Below are positions 17,875-26,338 of a stretch of 64,000 nucleotides of DNA, piece after piece; within the stretch, counting starts at the first letter, position 1; each line of letters opens with the position of its first letter. The notes under the pieces are model-generated. The model had not been told where the DNA came from and made no database searches. It saw only the letters and a program-made list of their open reading frames with translations. Source of the DNA: DATARR01 sp036271335. GTDB taxonomy: Bacteria; Acidobacteriota; Thermoanaerobaculia; Multivoradales; UBA5704. Where the stretch lies: assembly GCA_036271335.1 (NCBI GenBank), contig DATBAW010000511.1:15927-79926 (forward strand). The letters run 5' to 3'. Position numbers and translations under genes: made by a program.

Positions 17875-19233
17875 ATGGCCGTATTCGACGGATCGAGGGT
17901 CGAGCCGGGAGCGGAGGAGGGAACGGTCGCGGCCCGGAGAGCGGAGCCGGAAGCGATCGCCGCCCCCCCGTGGAGCCCGGCGAAGAAGATCGGCTTCCGC
18001 TGGCTCTTCGCCTACCTCGTCCTCTATCTGCTGCCCACCTACCTGACCCTCGTGGCCTACATCCCGTGGGGGGGCGTCGTCCTCACCGGCTACTTGGGGG
18101 CCTGGCAGACGAGCGTGACCTGGCTCGCCGGGCATCTGCTCCATCTCAAGGTCTCGGCCGCCTTCAACGGCAGTGGCGACAAGCCCTACAACTATCTGGA
18201 GGCCCTCTCCTACGTCCTGGTGGCGGCGCTGGCGGCGCTGGTCTGGACGCTCCTCGACCGCCGGCGCCCCAACTACGCGCGGCTGCACGAATGGCTCCGG
18301 GTCTACGTCCGTTTCGGGCTCGGCATGATCATGCTCCTCTACGGCACCTCGAAGGTGATCCCGACCCAGTTCTCCACCCCTTCGCTCGGCCGTCTGCTGG
18401 AGCCCTTCGGCGCCGCCTCGCCGATGGGCCTGCTCTGGACCTTCATGGGGGCGTCGGCGGCGTACACGATTTTCTCCGGCGCCGCCGAGATGGCCGGCGG
18501 CCTGCTGCTGATCGCGCGCCGCACCACGCTGCTGGGCGCGCTGGTCTGCATGGCCGTCCTGGGCAACGTGGTGATGCTCAACTTCTGCTACGACGTGCCG
18601 GTCAAGCTCTTCTCGTCGCACCTGTTCCTGTTCGCGTTCTTCCTCGCCGCCCCCGACCTGCGCCGGCTGACCGGCCTGCTCCTCTTCAACCGCCGGGTGG
18701 AGCCCGCGAACGAGACCCGCCTCTTCGCGCGGAAGCGGTTCCACGTCACCGCCCTGGTCTTCCGCACCCTGTTCCTCGCCGGCTTCGCCGTCCTCTGCCT
18801 GTACCAGACGTACCAGGCCTACGGAACCTACGGCGCCGGCGCTCCGAAGTCGCCGTTATACGGCGTCTGGAACGTCGACGAGCTGGTGATGGACGGGCAG
18901 GCGCGGCCGCCGCTGCTCACCGACGAGTCGCGCTGGCGCCGGCTGGCCTTCGATCAGACGAGCTCGGTCACCCTGCAGCTCATGGACGACTCCCGGCGCT
19001 CCTATCCGCTGAAGCTGGACGCCACCCGGAAGACGCTGGAGCTCACCCGGTACGACGCGCCGGGGTGGAAGTCGACGCTCACCTATCAGCGGCCGGCGCC
19101 GGGGCTCCTCCTCCTGGCGGGGACCTTCGACGGCCACGCCGTCCGCGCCACGCTCCATCTCGCCGATCCCGCCAAGCGGCTGCTCACCAGCCGGGGCTTC
19201 CACTGGATCAACGAGGTTCCGTTCAACCGCTGA
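17875..19233 (+). CDS. DoxX-like integral membrane protein (copy 2 of a tandem pair)
   Basis: This 452-residue paralogue of the preceding gene has the same layout and near-identical signature stretches (EWLRVYVRFGLGMIMLLYG, SPMGLLWTFMGASAAYT, VMLNFCYDVPVKLFSSHL) and the same C-terminal soluble domain with GVWNVDELVMDG and HWINEVPFNR. The pair most likely arose by tandem duplication and is probably co-transcribed; the spacing of 24 bp contains GAGAGGGGACGAC before the ATG. The two may form a heteromeric complex. Its 3' end overlaps the convergent SGNH hydrolase gene by 11 bp. Confidence 0.8.
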   Translation: MAVFDGSRVEPGAEEGTVAARRAEPEAIAAPPWSPAKKIGFRWLFAYLVLYLLPTYLTLVAYIPWGGVVLTGYLGAWQTSVTWLAGHLLHLKVSAAFNGSGDKPYNYLEALSYVLVAALAALVWTLLDRRRPNYARLHEWLRVYVRFGLGMIMLLYGTSKVIPTQFSTPSLGRLLEPFGAASPMGLLWTFMGASAAYTIFSGAAEMAGGLLLIARRTTLLGALVCMAVLGNVVMLNFCYDVPVKLFSSHLFLFAFFLAAPDLRRLTGLLLFNRRVEPANETRLFARKRFHVTALVFRTLFLAGFAVLCLYQTYQAYGTYGAGAPKSPLYGVWNVDELVMDGQARPPLLTDESRWRRLAFDQTSSVTLQLMDDSRRSYPLKLDATRKTLELTRYDAPGWKSTLTYQRPAPGLLLLAGTFDGHAVRATLHLADPAKRLLTSRGFHWINEVPFNR

Positions 19234-20287
19234 GCGGCGGCGTGGCGGGAGGAGAGGCGAGGAGAGGCTTGAGGCGCGGCGCCAGCGTCCGGCCCATCGC
19301 CGCGTGGCCGGCGGCGTTCCAGTGGGTGTCGAGCGGGTAGCGGAGGCTCGGCCAGCGGGCGGCCGGGATGAGGTCGTCGGCGGCCACGAACGGGATGCCC
19401 AGCGCCTGGAGCCGGCTCTGGACCATCAGGCGCTCGCGCCGGAACTCCGCGCCCCGGTCGTCCACCAGCACCGCCAGGAAGCGGGCGCCGGCCTGGCCCG
19501 CGAGCTGCCGGGCCGCCTGGAGGTTGCGGACGGTGGGCTCGACGTCGGCCGCCGTCGCGGGCGCCTGCCGTGGATGGAGGAACAGGCCGCGGGCGGCGCC
19601 GGCCAGGGTGGGGAGGGCGATCCGCGCCAGGTTCGAGGTGCGCTCGGCATAGGCGGTGGCGGTGCCGAGGACCGGGAGCTTCGTCTCGCGCAGGTAGAGG
19701 TTGCCGTCGAGCAGGACGAGGCGGTCGACGTAGTCCCGGCCCACGATGTAGCCGTCCTTGTAGGCGAACGGGGCGGCGATGCGCTGGCGGTCCCAGAGCG
19801 GCGAGAGCGTCATCACCACCAGCTCGGGCTGGAGCTCCGGCAGGTAGCGGCGGAGGCGGCCGAGCATCTGGGCGCTGCCGTAGCCCGGCACGCCGGCGTT
19901 GTAGACCCGCACCCCCAGCCGCCGCTCCAGCCGTGCCGCGTAGGTGCCGTCCTCCGGCACCCCCTCGCCGAAGGTCATCGAATCGCCGGCGATCAGGATG
20001 CTGGGGCTGAACGGCGCCGGGTGCGGCTGCACGCGGAGCCCTTCGCCGTCGATGGCGACCGGCACGTTGAACTCCCCGCCCAGGGCGATCTCGTGGCCGT
20101 GGAACCGCGGGCGCAGCGTGTAGCCGGTCACCGGGTCGGGCTGGACGAGGAAGCGCTGGTGATTCCCCCCCGCGAACCAGGCAGACCCGCGGCCGATCGC
20201 GCCGATGCCGAGGATGCGGAGCGCGGCCTCGGCGGCGAGCAGGGTGAGCAGGATCGAGACGGCGGAGAGGATCAGTTTCTTGCGCAT
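19223..20287 (-). CDS. SGNH/GDSL-type hydrolase, membrane-anchored
   Basis: This 354-residue protein has an N-terminal membrane anchor (KKLILSAVSILLTLLAAEAAL) and an SGNH hydrolase domain: block I ILIAGDSMTFGEGV (nucleophile Ser, ~115), a block II Gly in NAGVPGYGS, and the C-terminal catalytic pair in LDTHWNAAGHAAMG, where D and H complete the triad. Related anchored SGNH proteins act on acetylated polysaccharides or lipids in the periplasm. ATG 20287 is chosen since it begins directly before the anchor. The gene is convergent with the DoxX-like pair. Confidence 0.88.
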   Translation of the reverse strand: MRKKLILSAVSILLTLLAAEAALRILGIGAIGRGSAWFAGGNHQRFLVQPDPVTGYTLRPRFHGHEIALGGEFNVPVAIDGEGLRVQPHPAPFSPSILIAGDSMTFGEGVPEDGTYAARLERRLGVRVYNAGVPGYGSAQMLGRLRRYLPELQPELVVMTLSPLWDRQRIAAPFAYKDGYIVGRDYVDRLVLLDGNLYLRETKLPVLGTATAYAERTSNLARIALPTLAGAARGLFLHPRQAPATAADVEPTVRNLQAARQLAGQAGARFLAVLVDDRGAEFRRERLMVQSRLQALGIPFVAADDLIPAARWPSLRYPLDTHWNAAGHAAMGRTLAPRLKPLLASPPATPPLSG

Positions 20288-20407
20288 GGGGCTTGGTTGT
20301 AGATCTGCGGATCGATCGCGATCTCCTGCTCGATACCGTCCTCGCCTGGAGCCAGAGGCGGAAATGATAACCGCTCGGAGGGTTATGGCGGTCATTTGTG
20401 CTTCGCC

Positions 20408-20725
20408 TCAAACCTCGACTTCGGCGTAGCTCCCAGGGTTTGCCTCGCCGACCACGGCCGCTACGGCAGAGGCTCTTGCCTGAATCCTGGGCCAGCTCGT
20501 GGAAAGGAGGACAACGACTGCCAGTTTCCGGTCGCTCAAGTTCTGCTGGTACTTCAGGTTCTGGTCGGTGGTCACCAGGACGTCGAAGCCCGCGCCTTCT
20601 GCCTGGGCGATCAGGTCACCGTTTTGGAGGGTGGCCCAGCCCTGCTCGTAGACCGTTGTCACGTCATGGGACCGGAGATGGCGGCGAAGGGGCACCGGCG
20701 TCCCCTGGTCGAACAGAACTCTCAC
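20408..20725 (-). CDS. DUF5615 PIN-like toxin
   Basis: The 105-residue protein has the DUF5615 (Mut7-C/PIN-like) start RVLFDQGTPVPLRRHL, where the first acidic residue of the PIN-like active site is the Asp of FDQG, then HDVTTVYEQGW and the second acidic cluster DVLVTTDQNLKYQQNL. These small PIN-like proteins are the presumed RNase toxins of VapBC-like modules. The GTG start (20725) overlaps the stop of the upstream DUF433 gene as GTGA, the arrangement expected for an antitoxin-toxin operon. Confidence 0.88.
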   Translation of the reverse strand: MRVLFDQGTPVPLRRHLRSHDVTTVYEQGWATLQNGDLIAQAEGAGFDVLVTTDQNLKYQQNLSDRKLAVVVLLSTSWPRIQARASAVAAVVGEANPGSYAEVEV

Positions 20726-20940
20726 GCCACGAGCAGGCTGCGCGCCGCATGCTCAAGAACCGCTTCCGCCTGTTCCCGCGAGACGCCGGGGAACCAAGCG
20801 AGGAAGTCGTCCAGCCTTGCGCCAGACTCAAGGTTCTCGAAGAGCGCTTTGACGGGGACGCGGCTGCCGCGAAAGACCCAGGTGCCGCTGACCCGGTCCG
20901 GGGAACGCTCGACGGCGGGGCATTGAGACCAATCCAGCAT
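20722..20940 (-). CDS. DUF433 antitoxin
   Basis: The 72-residue protein is a full-length DUF433 (winged-helix-like) protein: WVFRGSRVPVKALFENLESG followed by LDDFLAWFPGVSREQAEAVL. DUF433 proteins are usually found directly upstream of DUF5615 PIN-like proteins and are regarded as their antitoxins and autoregulators. The ATG at 20940 has no Shine-Dalgarno sequence but TAGAAT ends 7 nt before it, so the operon mRNA is probably leaderless. Confidence 0.88.
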   Translation of the reverse strand: MLDWSQCPAVERSPDRVSGTWVFRGSRVPVKALFENLESGARLDDFLAWFPGVSREQAEAVLEHAARSLLVA

Positions 20941-21291
20941 CGGAGCGATTCTAGCAAGGAAGGCCGCCGAGTTGCAGGAGCTGCCGAGTTGAGGCCGAGC
21001 CAGGTGCCAGGCGATTCCACGCAGACTCCGACGGTCAGGGCCTTCACGATAGGCGAATAGGTGCCGTGCACCCAGACGTCCTGCGGCGCCACGGAGTTGT
21101 TTGCCGGATGGGCCTTGGCGACCGGGGAGCGCGCGCCTTCGAGCGCCGGTTCGGCGGAGGCCTTGGCGGCGTGGACGGCCGGATTCGCTGGTTGGGCCCA
21201 CTCGTGGGCGCAACCGGAATCCGGGCCTGCCCGCCGTGAGGCCGGCCGGTGCCATCTACCCAGTTCCCTCGCAAAGGAAGGAAAAAGAGGA
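20941..21291. other. Intergenic region upstream of the DUF433/DUF5615 pair
   Basis: No gene is supported. At 20948-20953 (minus) TAGAAT is the likely -10 of the toxin-antitoxin operon. At 21190-21215 there is a strong inverted repeat with 11 of 12 arm bases matching (GGTTGGGCCCAC / GTGGGCGCAACC, 2-nt loop); it lies 76 bp after the stop of the membrane glycosyltransferase gene on the minus strand and could terminate it, though no T-run follows. The rest has no recognisable structure. Confidence 0.5.
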
Positions 21292-23025
21292 TCAGGGGGC
21301 CTTGAAGGCCGCCATCGGCTGGAGCTGGAAGGTCAGCCCGGGCGGCGCCGCGATGCGGAGCTGATAGATGTAGAGCGGGTTCTCGTCCTCGCTCCACCAC
21401 ATCCGGTGGACGGCCCGCGGCCGGCCGAGCTGGAGGCGGAGGACGGCGCCCCCTTCGGGGCGCGGGTGGCTCGCCGCGACCTCGGCGCCGGTCACGTCGA
21501 TCGCCGGCGGCACGGGCGGATCGACGAGCATCCGGAGGCCGGCGAGGGGACGGGGGCTTCCCACGAGGATCTCGCCCCGTCCGGAATCGACGCGGACGCC
21601 GGCGCCATCCGCCGCGCGGTGGACGCTGGTCGCCAGCGGCTTGATCCAGAGCTTGCCCAGCATGAAGTCCTCGCCGCCGCCCGGCTTCAGGTGCGACTGC
21701 GTGGTCTCGTAGGGGAGCAGGCGGACGGCGGCGGCGGAGACGTAGCGGTAGCCGTTCTCCGCGTCCAGCAGGTAGGCGCGCGGCTGGCGCCAGAGGGGGA
21801 GGAGGAAGGGCGCCGCGCAGACCGCGGCCAGCACGGCCCAGCCGGCCCGCGCCGGCCGGCCGGCGGCGAACCAGAAGGCGGGATAGACCGGCAGGAAATA
21901 GCGGTTGGCGATGGCGCCGCCGCCGCCGTAGAAGTTGAACGGCCGGGTGATCAGGAAGCAGCCCACCGCCGCCAGCGCCGCCAGGATCAGCGCTCCGCGC
22001 CCCTCGCCCCGGCGGAAGGCGGCGAGGCCGAGCAGGAACGGCAGGAAGTAGGGGAGGATGCCGACGTCCCGGCCGATCAGGACGTAGACCGAGTTCCACG
22101 CCGTCAGCCGGGGCCCGACGACGTCCGCGGGGATCCAGGAGCGGTTCCCCCGTCCGACGCCGCGCTGCTGCCAGCTCCCCGGCGGCAGATCCACCTCCGG
22201 AAAGCCGCTCTTGGCGTCGAAGCTCTGGCGCTCGCCCGAATAGGGCGTCCAGGAATCGGCCTCGGCCAGATGGGTGAGCCCCGAGCCGAGGATGGCCACC
22301 GCGGCGCCGGCCACCAGCATCGCGATCCCCAGTCGCCGCCGCGGCGCCGGCACGGCCAGGGCCGCCGGCAGCAGCAGGGCGCCGTAGAACGGGCGGGAGG
22401 CGAGGACCAGGCCGAGCAGGAGGCCGGCGGCGGCCCAGCGGAGGGCCATTCGTCCGGACGTCTCCGCGGGCTCGCCGGGGCGGAGAGCGCCATAGGCGAG
22501 GGCCAGGGCGATCGCCACCAGGCTCATCAGGAAGAGATCGGCGTGGGCCCAGAAGACGTAGGCGAAGGCCACCGAGGCGAAGATCCAGGCCGCCACCCAG
22601 AGCGGCGCGGCGGGGCCGAGGCGGCGCTCCAGGGTGCGCGCGGCGAGGAGGGCGGCGAAGGCGAGGAGCAGGGTGTTGGCCACCGCCGCGCCGCGGGTGG
22701 GGGAGAGGCGGAGGAACGGGGCGATCCAGAGCGCGTAGGAGGCGGGCTTGGCATAGACCAGCGTGCGGCCGCCGTCGCCGCTCTGCAGGATCAGCCCGTC
22801 GGGCTTCACCCCCCACTGTTCGACGAAGCGGTCGTAGTCGTGCCGCGAATAGCGGACGTCGAAGTCCCAGGCCAGGCTCTGCGCCTGCATGAGGTAGGTG
22901 GCCTCGTCGCCGACCAGGCCCGGCCAGCTCCGCCGGTCGAAGGTGAGCGCCGCGGTCAGCGTCGCCGCCAGGAGCAGGCCGAGCACGGCCCAGCTTCCGT
23001 GGCGCTGCAGGGTAGGGGGCGGCAT
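21292..23025 (-). CDS. Membrane glycosyltransferase, ArnT/PMT-like (GT-C fold)
   Basis: This 577-residue polytopic protein has the GT-C topology: an N-terminal helix followed by a first periplasmic loop with the acidic motif GLVGDEATYLMQAQSLAW, which corresponds to the catalytic Asp/Glu loop of ArnT/PMT enzymes, then about ten further helices and a C-terminal soluble domain (~470-577). Such enzymes use polyprenyl-phosphate-linked sugars. It is divergent from a DPM1-like GT2 that could make exactly such a polyprenyl-phosphate sugar. The start at 23025 is 7 nt after a TATAAT box, indicating a leaderless mRNA and excluding the longer frame. Confidence 0.85.
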   Translation of the reverse strand: MPPPTLQRHGSWAVLGLLLAATLTAALTFDRRSWPGLVGDEATYLMQAQSLAWDFDVRYSRHDYDRFVEQWGVKPDGLILQSGDGGRTLVYAKPASYALWIAPFLRLSPTRGAAVANTLLLAFAALLAARTLERRLGPAAPLWVAAWIFASVAFAYVFWAHADLFLMSLVAIALALAYGALRPGEPAETSGRMALRWAAAGLLLGLVLASRPFYGALLLPAALAVPAPRRRLGIAMLVAGAAVAILGSGLTHLAEADSWTPYSGERQSFDAKSGFPEVDLPPGSWQQRGVGRGNRSWIPADVVGPRLTAWNSVYVLIGRDVGILPYFLPFLLGLAAFRRGEGRGALILAALAAVGCFLITRPFNFYGGGGAIANRYFLPVYPAFWFAAGRPARAGWAVLAAVCAAPFLLPLWRQPRAYLLDAENGYRYVSAAAVRLLPYETTQSHLKPGGGEDFMLGKLWIKPLATSVHRAADGAGVRVDSGRGEILVGSPRPLAGLRMLVDPPVPPAIDVTGAEVAASHPRPEGGAVLRLQLGRPRAVHRMWWSEDENPLYIYQLRIAAPPGLTFQLQPMAAFKAP

Positions 23026-23032
23026 GCGGCGG

Positions 23033-23038
23033 ATTATA
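23033..23038 (-). promoter_or_regulatory. Leaderless -10 (TATAAT) of the membrane glycosyltransferase
   Basis: A consensus TATAAT on the minus strand ends 7 nt before ATG 23025. The bases between (CCGCCGC) include no ribosome binding site. The same words, CCTATAATCCGCCGC, occur before the start of the quinone oxidoreductase at 63352. Confidence 0.65.
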
Positions 23039-23061
23039 GGGGGGCGGCGGCGCGGGGTGTC

Positions 23062-23103
23062 ATTGGGCGGGACCAATTGGGCGGGACCAATTGGGCAAGA
23101 CCA
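23062..23103. repeat. Three 14-bp direct repeats in a divergent promoter region
   Basis: The unit ATTGGGCGGGACCA occurs twice exactly (23062-23075, 23076-23089) and a third time with two changes (ATTGGGCAAGACCA, 23090-23103). It lies between two divergent glycosyltransferase promoters. The TTGGGC of the third copy can act as -35 for TACAAT at 23113 (16-bp spacer). Direct repeats in such a place are often regulator binding sites; the regulator is not identifiable. Confidence 0.8.
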
Positions 23104-23118
23104 ATGTGGCGCTACAAT
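23091..23118 (+). promoter_or_regulatory. Leaderless promoter of the GT2 gene
   Basis: TTGGGC (23091-23096), a 16-bp spacer and TACAAT (23113-23118) precede ATG 23127 by 8 nt. No Shine-Dalgarno sequence lies between, so transcription probably starts at the start codon. The -35 is part of the 14-bp repeat. Confidence 0.6.
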
Positions 23119-23126
23119 GGTCCGCG

Positions 23127-24128
23127 ATGAGCACAGCCCGTCCGTTCCCTGTCAGTCCAGCCGCGCCGCCGCCGCAGGTTCAGCCGGAGGTGACCGAGCT
23201 CGACATCTCGGTCATCGTCCCCGTGCTCAACGAGGCGGAAACGGTGGCGGTGCTGGCGGAGCGGGTGGCGGCGGTGCTCGACGGGGTGGGGAAGAGCTTC
23301 GAGATCCTCTTCGTCGACGACGGCTCGGGCGACGGCACGCCGGCGCGGGTGCGCGAGGCGCGCCAGCGCGATCCCCGCGTCAAGCTGGTCCGCCTGCGCC
23401 GCAACTTCGGCAAGGCCGCGGCGCTCTCGGCCGGCTTCGACCACTCGATCGGCCGCGTCATCCTCACCATGGACGGCGATCTCCAGGACGATCCCGACGA
23501 GATTCCCCGCCTTCTCGCCACCCTGGAGGAAAAGGATCTCGACCTCGTCTCCGGCTGGAAGCGGCGGCGGCACGATCCGTTGAGCAAGACCCTGCCGTCC
23601 CGCCTGTTCAACTGGGTGACCCGGGGCCTTGCGCAGGTCGATCTCCACGACTTCAACAGCGGCTTCAAGGCCTACCGCCGGGAGGTGCTGGCGGAGATCG
23701 CCATCTACGGCGAGCTCCACCGCTACATCCCCGTGCTGGCCAGCCGGCGCGGCTTCGCCGTCGGCGAGATCGAGGTCACCCATCATCCGCGGCGGCACGG
23801 CGTCAGCAAGTACGGCTGGGACCGCTTCTACAAGGGGCTGCTCGACCTCATCACGGTGCTCTTCATCACGCGCTACACGCGGCGGCCGCTCCACCTCTTC
23901 GGCGCCGTCGGGCTCGTCTTCCTGGGCACCGGCTTCGGCATCGACGCCTACCTCGCCGTCCTCTGGTTCGCCGGCCGGCACCTCGGCAACCGGCCGCTGC
24001 TCCAGCTCGGCATCCTGCTGATGGTGCTCGGCATCCAGGTGCTGACCACCGGGCTGATCGGCGAGATGATCACCTTCAAGAACTTCCGCCGCCGCGACAG
24101 CTATTCGATCAAGGAATGGCTGGAGTGA
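23127..24128 (+). CDS. Family 2 glycosyltransferase (DPM1/ArnC-like, polyprenyl-phosphate)
   Basis: This 333-residue GT2 enzyme has a GT-A domain (~22-240): ISVIVPVLNEAETV, FVDDGSGDGT, LRRNFGKAAALSAGFDH, the metal-binding MDGDLQDDPDEIP, DFNSGFKAYRREV and HHPRRHGVSKYG, then two C-terminal membrane helices (~255-325). This matches undecaprenyl-phosphate mannosyl/glucosyl/4-deoxyformamido-arabinose transferases. It likely charges a polyprenyl phosphate with a sugar used by the divergent GT-C enzyme. The ATG is placed by the promoter geometry. It is coupled to the next gene through a GTGA overlap. Confidence 0.92.
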   Translation: MSTARPFPVSPAAPPPQVQPEVTELDISVIVPVLNEAETVAVLAERVAAVLDGVGKSFEILFVDDGSGDGTPARVREARQRDPRVKLVRLRRNFGKAAALSAGFDHSIGRVILTMDGDLQDDPDEIPRLLATLEEKDLDLVSGWKRRRHDPLSKTLPSRLFNWVTRGLAQVDLHDFNSGFKAYRREVLAEIAIYGELHRYIPVLASRRGFAVGEIEVTHHPRRHGVSKYGWDRFYKGLLDLITVLFITRYTRRPLHLFGAVGLVFLGTGFGIDAYLAVLWFAGRHLGNRPLLQLGILLMVLGIQVLTTGLIGEMITFKNFRRRDSYSIKEWLE

Positions 24129-25369
24129 CGGGCGACCGCCCCCTCGATCTCCTTTTCCTCACCCAGACCTATCCCCGCTTCGAGGGGGACACCGCCGGTC
24201 CGTTCATCCGCGACCTCGCCCGCGGGCTGGTGCGCGGGGGGGACCGGCTGACCGTGCTGACCCCCCACGCCGAGGGGGTGCCGGCGGCCTGGGACGACGG
24301 CGGCGTCGAGGTCGTCTCCTTCCGCTACGCCCCCGAGCGCCACGAGGTGCTGGGCTACGGCCGCAGCCTGGAGGCCGACGAGCGGGTGAAGGGGAAAGCC
24401 GCGCTCGCCGCCCCCCTCTACGCACTGGCGGCGCACCGGGCGATCCGCCGGCAGCTCGGGGAGCGCCGCTGCGACCTCGTCCACGCGCACTGGATCGTCC
24501 CCAACGGCCTGGTGGCCGCGGCCGTGGGCGCCAACGTGCCGCTCGCCATCGGCCTGCACGGCAGCGACGTCTTCCTGGCCGAGAAGCCGGGTGTGCGGAC
24601 GCTGGCCGGCTGGGCGCTGTCGCGGGCCCGGCTGCTGACCGGCTGCTCGCCCGAGCTGGTCGAGCGGGTGCGGGCGCTGGGGTTCCCGGCGGAGCGTTCG
24701 CGGGTGATTCCCTACGGCGTGGACGTCGAGGCCTTCTCGCCGCTGCCGGAGCGCCGCGCGATCTGGCGCCGGCGGCTGGGGATTCCGGACGGCGCGCCGC
24801 TGCTGCTGGGCGTGGGGCGGATGGCGACCAAGAAGGGATTTCAGGTCCTGATCGAGATCCTGCCCTCCCTCCTCGGCGAGTTTCCCGAGCTGCGGGTGGT
24901 CCTGGCGGGAGGGGGCGACCTCCTCGCGGGCTTCCGCGCGGCGGCGGCCCCGTGGGCCGGGCGCGTCCACTTTCCCGGCCCGGTGCTGCGCGACACCCTG
25001 CCGGACCTCTTCCGCGCCGCCGACCTCTTCGTCCTGCCGGCGGTGCACGACGGCAAGGGGAACGTCGACGGCCTGCCGAACGTCATCCTGGAGGCGATGG
25101 CGAGCGGCCTGCCGGTGGTCGCCTCGGGGATCTCGGGCATCCCGCTGGCGGTGGAGGAGGGGCGCACGGGCCGCCTGGTCGCGGAGAGAGATCCCGCGGC
25201 GCTCCTCAGAGCGTTGCGCGGGCTGCTGGCGGAGCCTGACGCCGCGCGGTCGATGGGGGAGCGGGGGCGGCGCAAGGCCGTGGCGGAGCTGACCTGGGAC
25301 GCCGTCGCCGCGCGCTACCGGGAGGGATACCGGATGGCGCTGGGAGCTCCCTTGCCGGTGCCGGTTTGA
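24125..25369 (+). CDS. Family 4 glycosyltransferase
   Basis: This 414-residue GT-B enzyme has an N-terminal acceptor domain (LLFLTQTYPRFEGDTAGPFI, VHAHWIVPNGLVAA, IGLHGSDVFL) and a C-terminal nucleotide-sugar domain with LLGVGRMATKKGFQVLIE, VLPAVHDGKGNVDGLPNVIL and EAMASGLPVVAS, where the E-x7-E motif of GT4 retaining enzymes lies. The GTG at 24125 is preferred: it forms GTGA with the stop of the GT2 gene and AAGGA lies 10 nt before it. An ATG three codons upstream (24116) is possible. The role may be in exopolysaccharide or glycolipid synthesis. Confidence 0.92.
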   Translation: MTGDRPLDLLFLTQTYPRFEGDTAGPFIRDLARGLVRGGDRLTVLTPHAEGVPAAWDDGGVEVVSFRYAPERHEVLGYGRSLEADERVKGKAALAAPLYALAAHRAIRRQLGERRCDLVHAHWIVPNGLVAAAVGANVPLAIGLHGSDVFLAEKPGVRTLAGWALSRARLLTGCSPELVERVRALGFPAERSRVIPYGVDVEAFSPLPERRAIWRRRLGIPDGAPLLLGVGRMATKKGFQVLIEILPSLLGEFPELRVVLAGGGDLLAGFRAAAAPWAGRVHFPGPVLRDTLPDLFRAADLFVLPAVHDGKGNVDGLPNVILEAMASGLPVVASGISGIPLAVEEGRTGRLVAERDPAALLRALRGLLAEPDAARSMGERGRRKAVAELTWDAVAARYREGYRMALGAPLPVPV

Positions 25370-25380
25370 TCTCCTATACT
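25352..25380 (+). promoter_or_regulatory. Sigma-70 promoter of the HU/IHF-merR-tRNA-Pro unit
   Basis: TTGCCG (25352-25357), a 17-bp spacer and TATACT (25375-25380) overlap the end of the GT4 gene. The expected start near 25387 leaves a leader of about 70 nt before the HU/IHF ATG. Confidence 0.65.
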
Positions 25381-25457
25381 TCAGGCACTCCTTCAGCCTC
25401 CAGGGCTGCTGAGCAATGTCGTACCTTACGCGCGGGAGCGGCGATCGCGGGAGGCAA

Positions 25458-25790
25458 ATGGCCACGAAGAAAACGCTTCATCCCGGCGTCACCAAGGCCG
25501 ACCTCGTCGACGTGGTCTACGACCGCCATGGCGGTCTGACCAAGGACGAGGCGGCGGAGATCGTCGACACCATCTTCCGCACCGTGAAGACCTCGCTCGC
25601 CGACGGCCGGCCGGTCCGGATCAAGAATTTCGGTACCTTCGAGGTCACCGCCCGGCCGGGCCGGATGGGCGTCAACCCGATGAGCGGCGAGCGGATGTTC
25701 ATCCGTCCGCACAAGGGCCTGAGCTTCAAGCCGGCACGCCGGCTCCGCGACGTCATGCACCCCCTCGGTTCCCCGACCAAGCCTGAGTGA
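25458..25790 (+). CDS. Integration host factor / HU-family DNA-binding protein
   Basis: This 110-residue nucleoid protein has the HU/IHF fold: GVTKADLVDVVYDRHGGLTKDEA (helices 1-2), DTIFRTVKTSLADGRPVRIKNFGTF, and a DNA-binding beta arm with the conserved RNPMSGE-like turn (VNPMSGERMFI, where the intercalating Pro sits), ending in FKPARRLRD. The arrangement HU/IHF-merR-tRNA-Pro is a conserved neighbourhood that in proteobacteria follows pheT and is called ihfA, so it is probably IHF-alpha-like. GGGAGG 4 nt before ATG 25458 sets the start. Confidence 0.94.
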   Translation: MATKKTLHPGVTKADLVDVVYDRHGGLTKDEAAEIVDTIFRTVKTSLADGRPVRIKNFGTFEVTARPGRMGVNPMSGERMFIRPHKGLSFKPARRLRDVMHPLGSPTKPE

Positions 25791-26320
25791 ACCGGATGGC
25801 GTCGAAGGCTCGGGTCCAGAAGCGTCTCTACTACAAGATCGGCGAGGCCTGCAAAGCCCTCGGCATCCAGCCCTACGTGCTGCGCTACTGGGAGACCGAG
25901 TTCCCGGCGCTCACGCCCAGCAAGAGCCGTTCCGGACAGCGCGTATACAGCGAGAAGGAGCTGGAGATCATCCGCCGGATCAAGGAGCTCCTCTATGAAG
26001 AGGGCTACACGATCGCCGGCGCGAAGAAGAAGCTGGAGGTCGAGCTCGCGGCCGGCAGTCTCGGAGAAGCGGCAGACCCGGACGAAGCCGAGGCGGCGGC
26101 GGACGAACCCGCCGGCGAGGTCCTGCCGCCCCCCACGCCAGCCCTCCCGGCCATCGAGCCTGCGGCCGAGGCTCACGCTGACTCGAGGAACGCCGCGCCA
26201 CCGCCGTCCACGCTTGACACGGATGGCGGCGAACGGATACAAACTCTCCTCTCGGGGATCGCAGAAGCCCTTCAGGAGGCCCGTGAGATTCTCACCCTCC
26301 TAGGGCCGAAGTCACTCTGA
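25787..26320 (+). CDS. MerR-family transcriptional regulator
   Basis: This 177-residue protein has a MerR winged helix-turn-helix at ~13-85 (KRLYYKIGEACKALGIQPY, VLRYWETEFPALTPSKSRSG, QRVYSEKELEIIRRIKELL, GYTIAGAKKKL), followed by a low-complexity acidic/Ala/Pro linker and a short C-terminal helix. There is no metal-binding cysteine, as in the conserved IHF-linked MerR proteins of unknown ligand. The GTG start overlaps the HU/IHF stop as GTGA. tRNA-Pro follows 18 bp downstream. Confidence 0.9.
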   Translation: MNRMASKARVQKRLYYKIGEACKALGIQPYVLRYWETEFPALTPSKSRSGQRVYSEKELEIIRRIKELLYEEGYTIAGAKKKLEVELAAGSLGEAADPDEAEAAADEPAGEVLPPPTPALPAIEPAAEAHADSRNAAPPPSTLDTDGGERIQTLLSGIAEALQEAREILTLLGPKSL

Positions 26321-26338
26321 GAACAACGCTTTTCCGGT

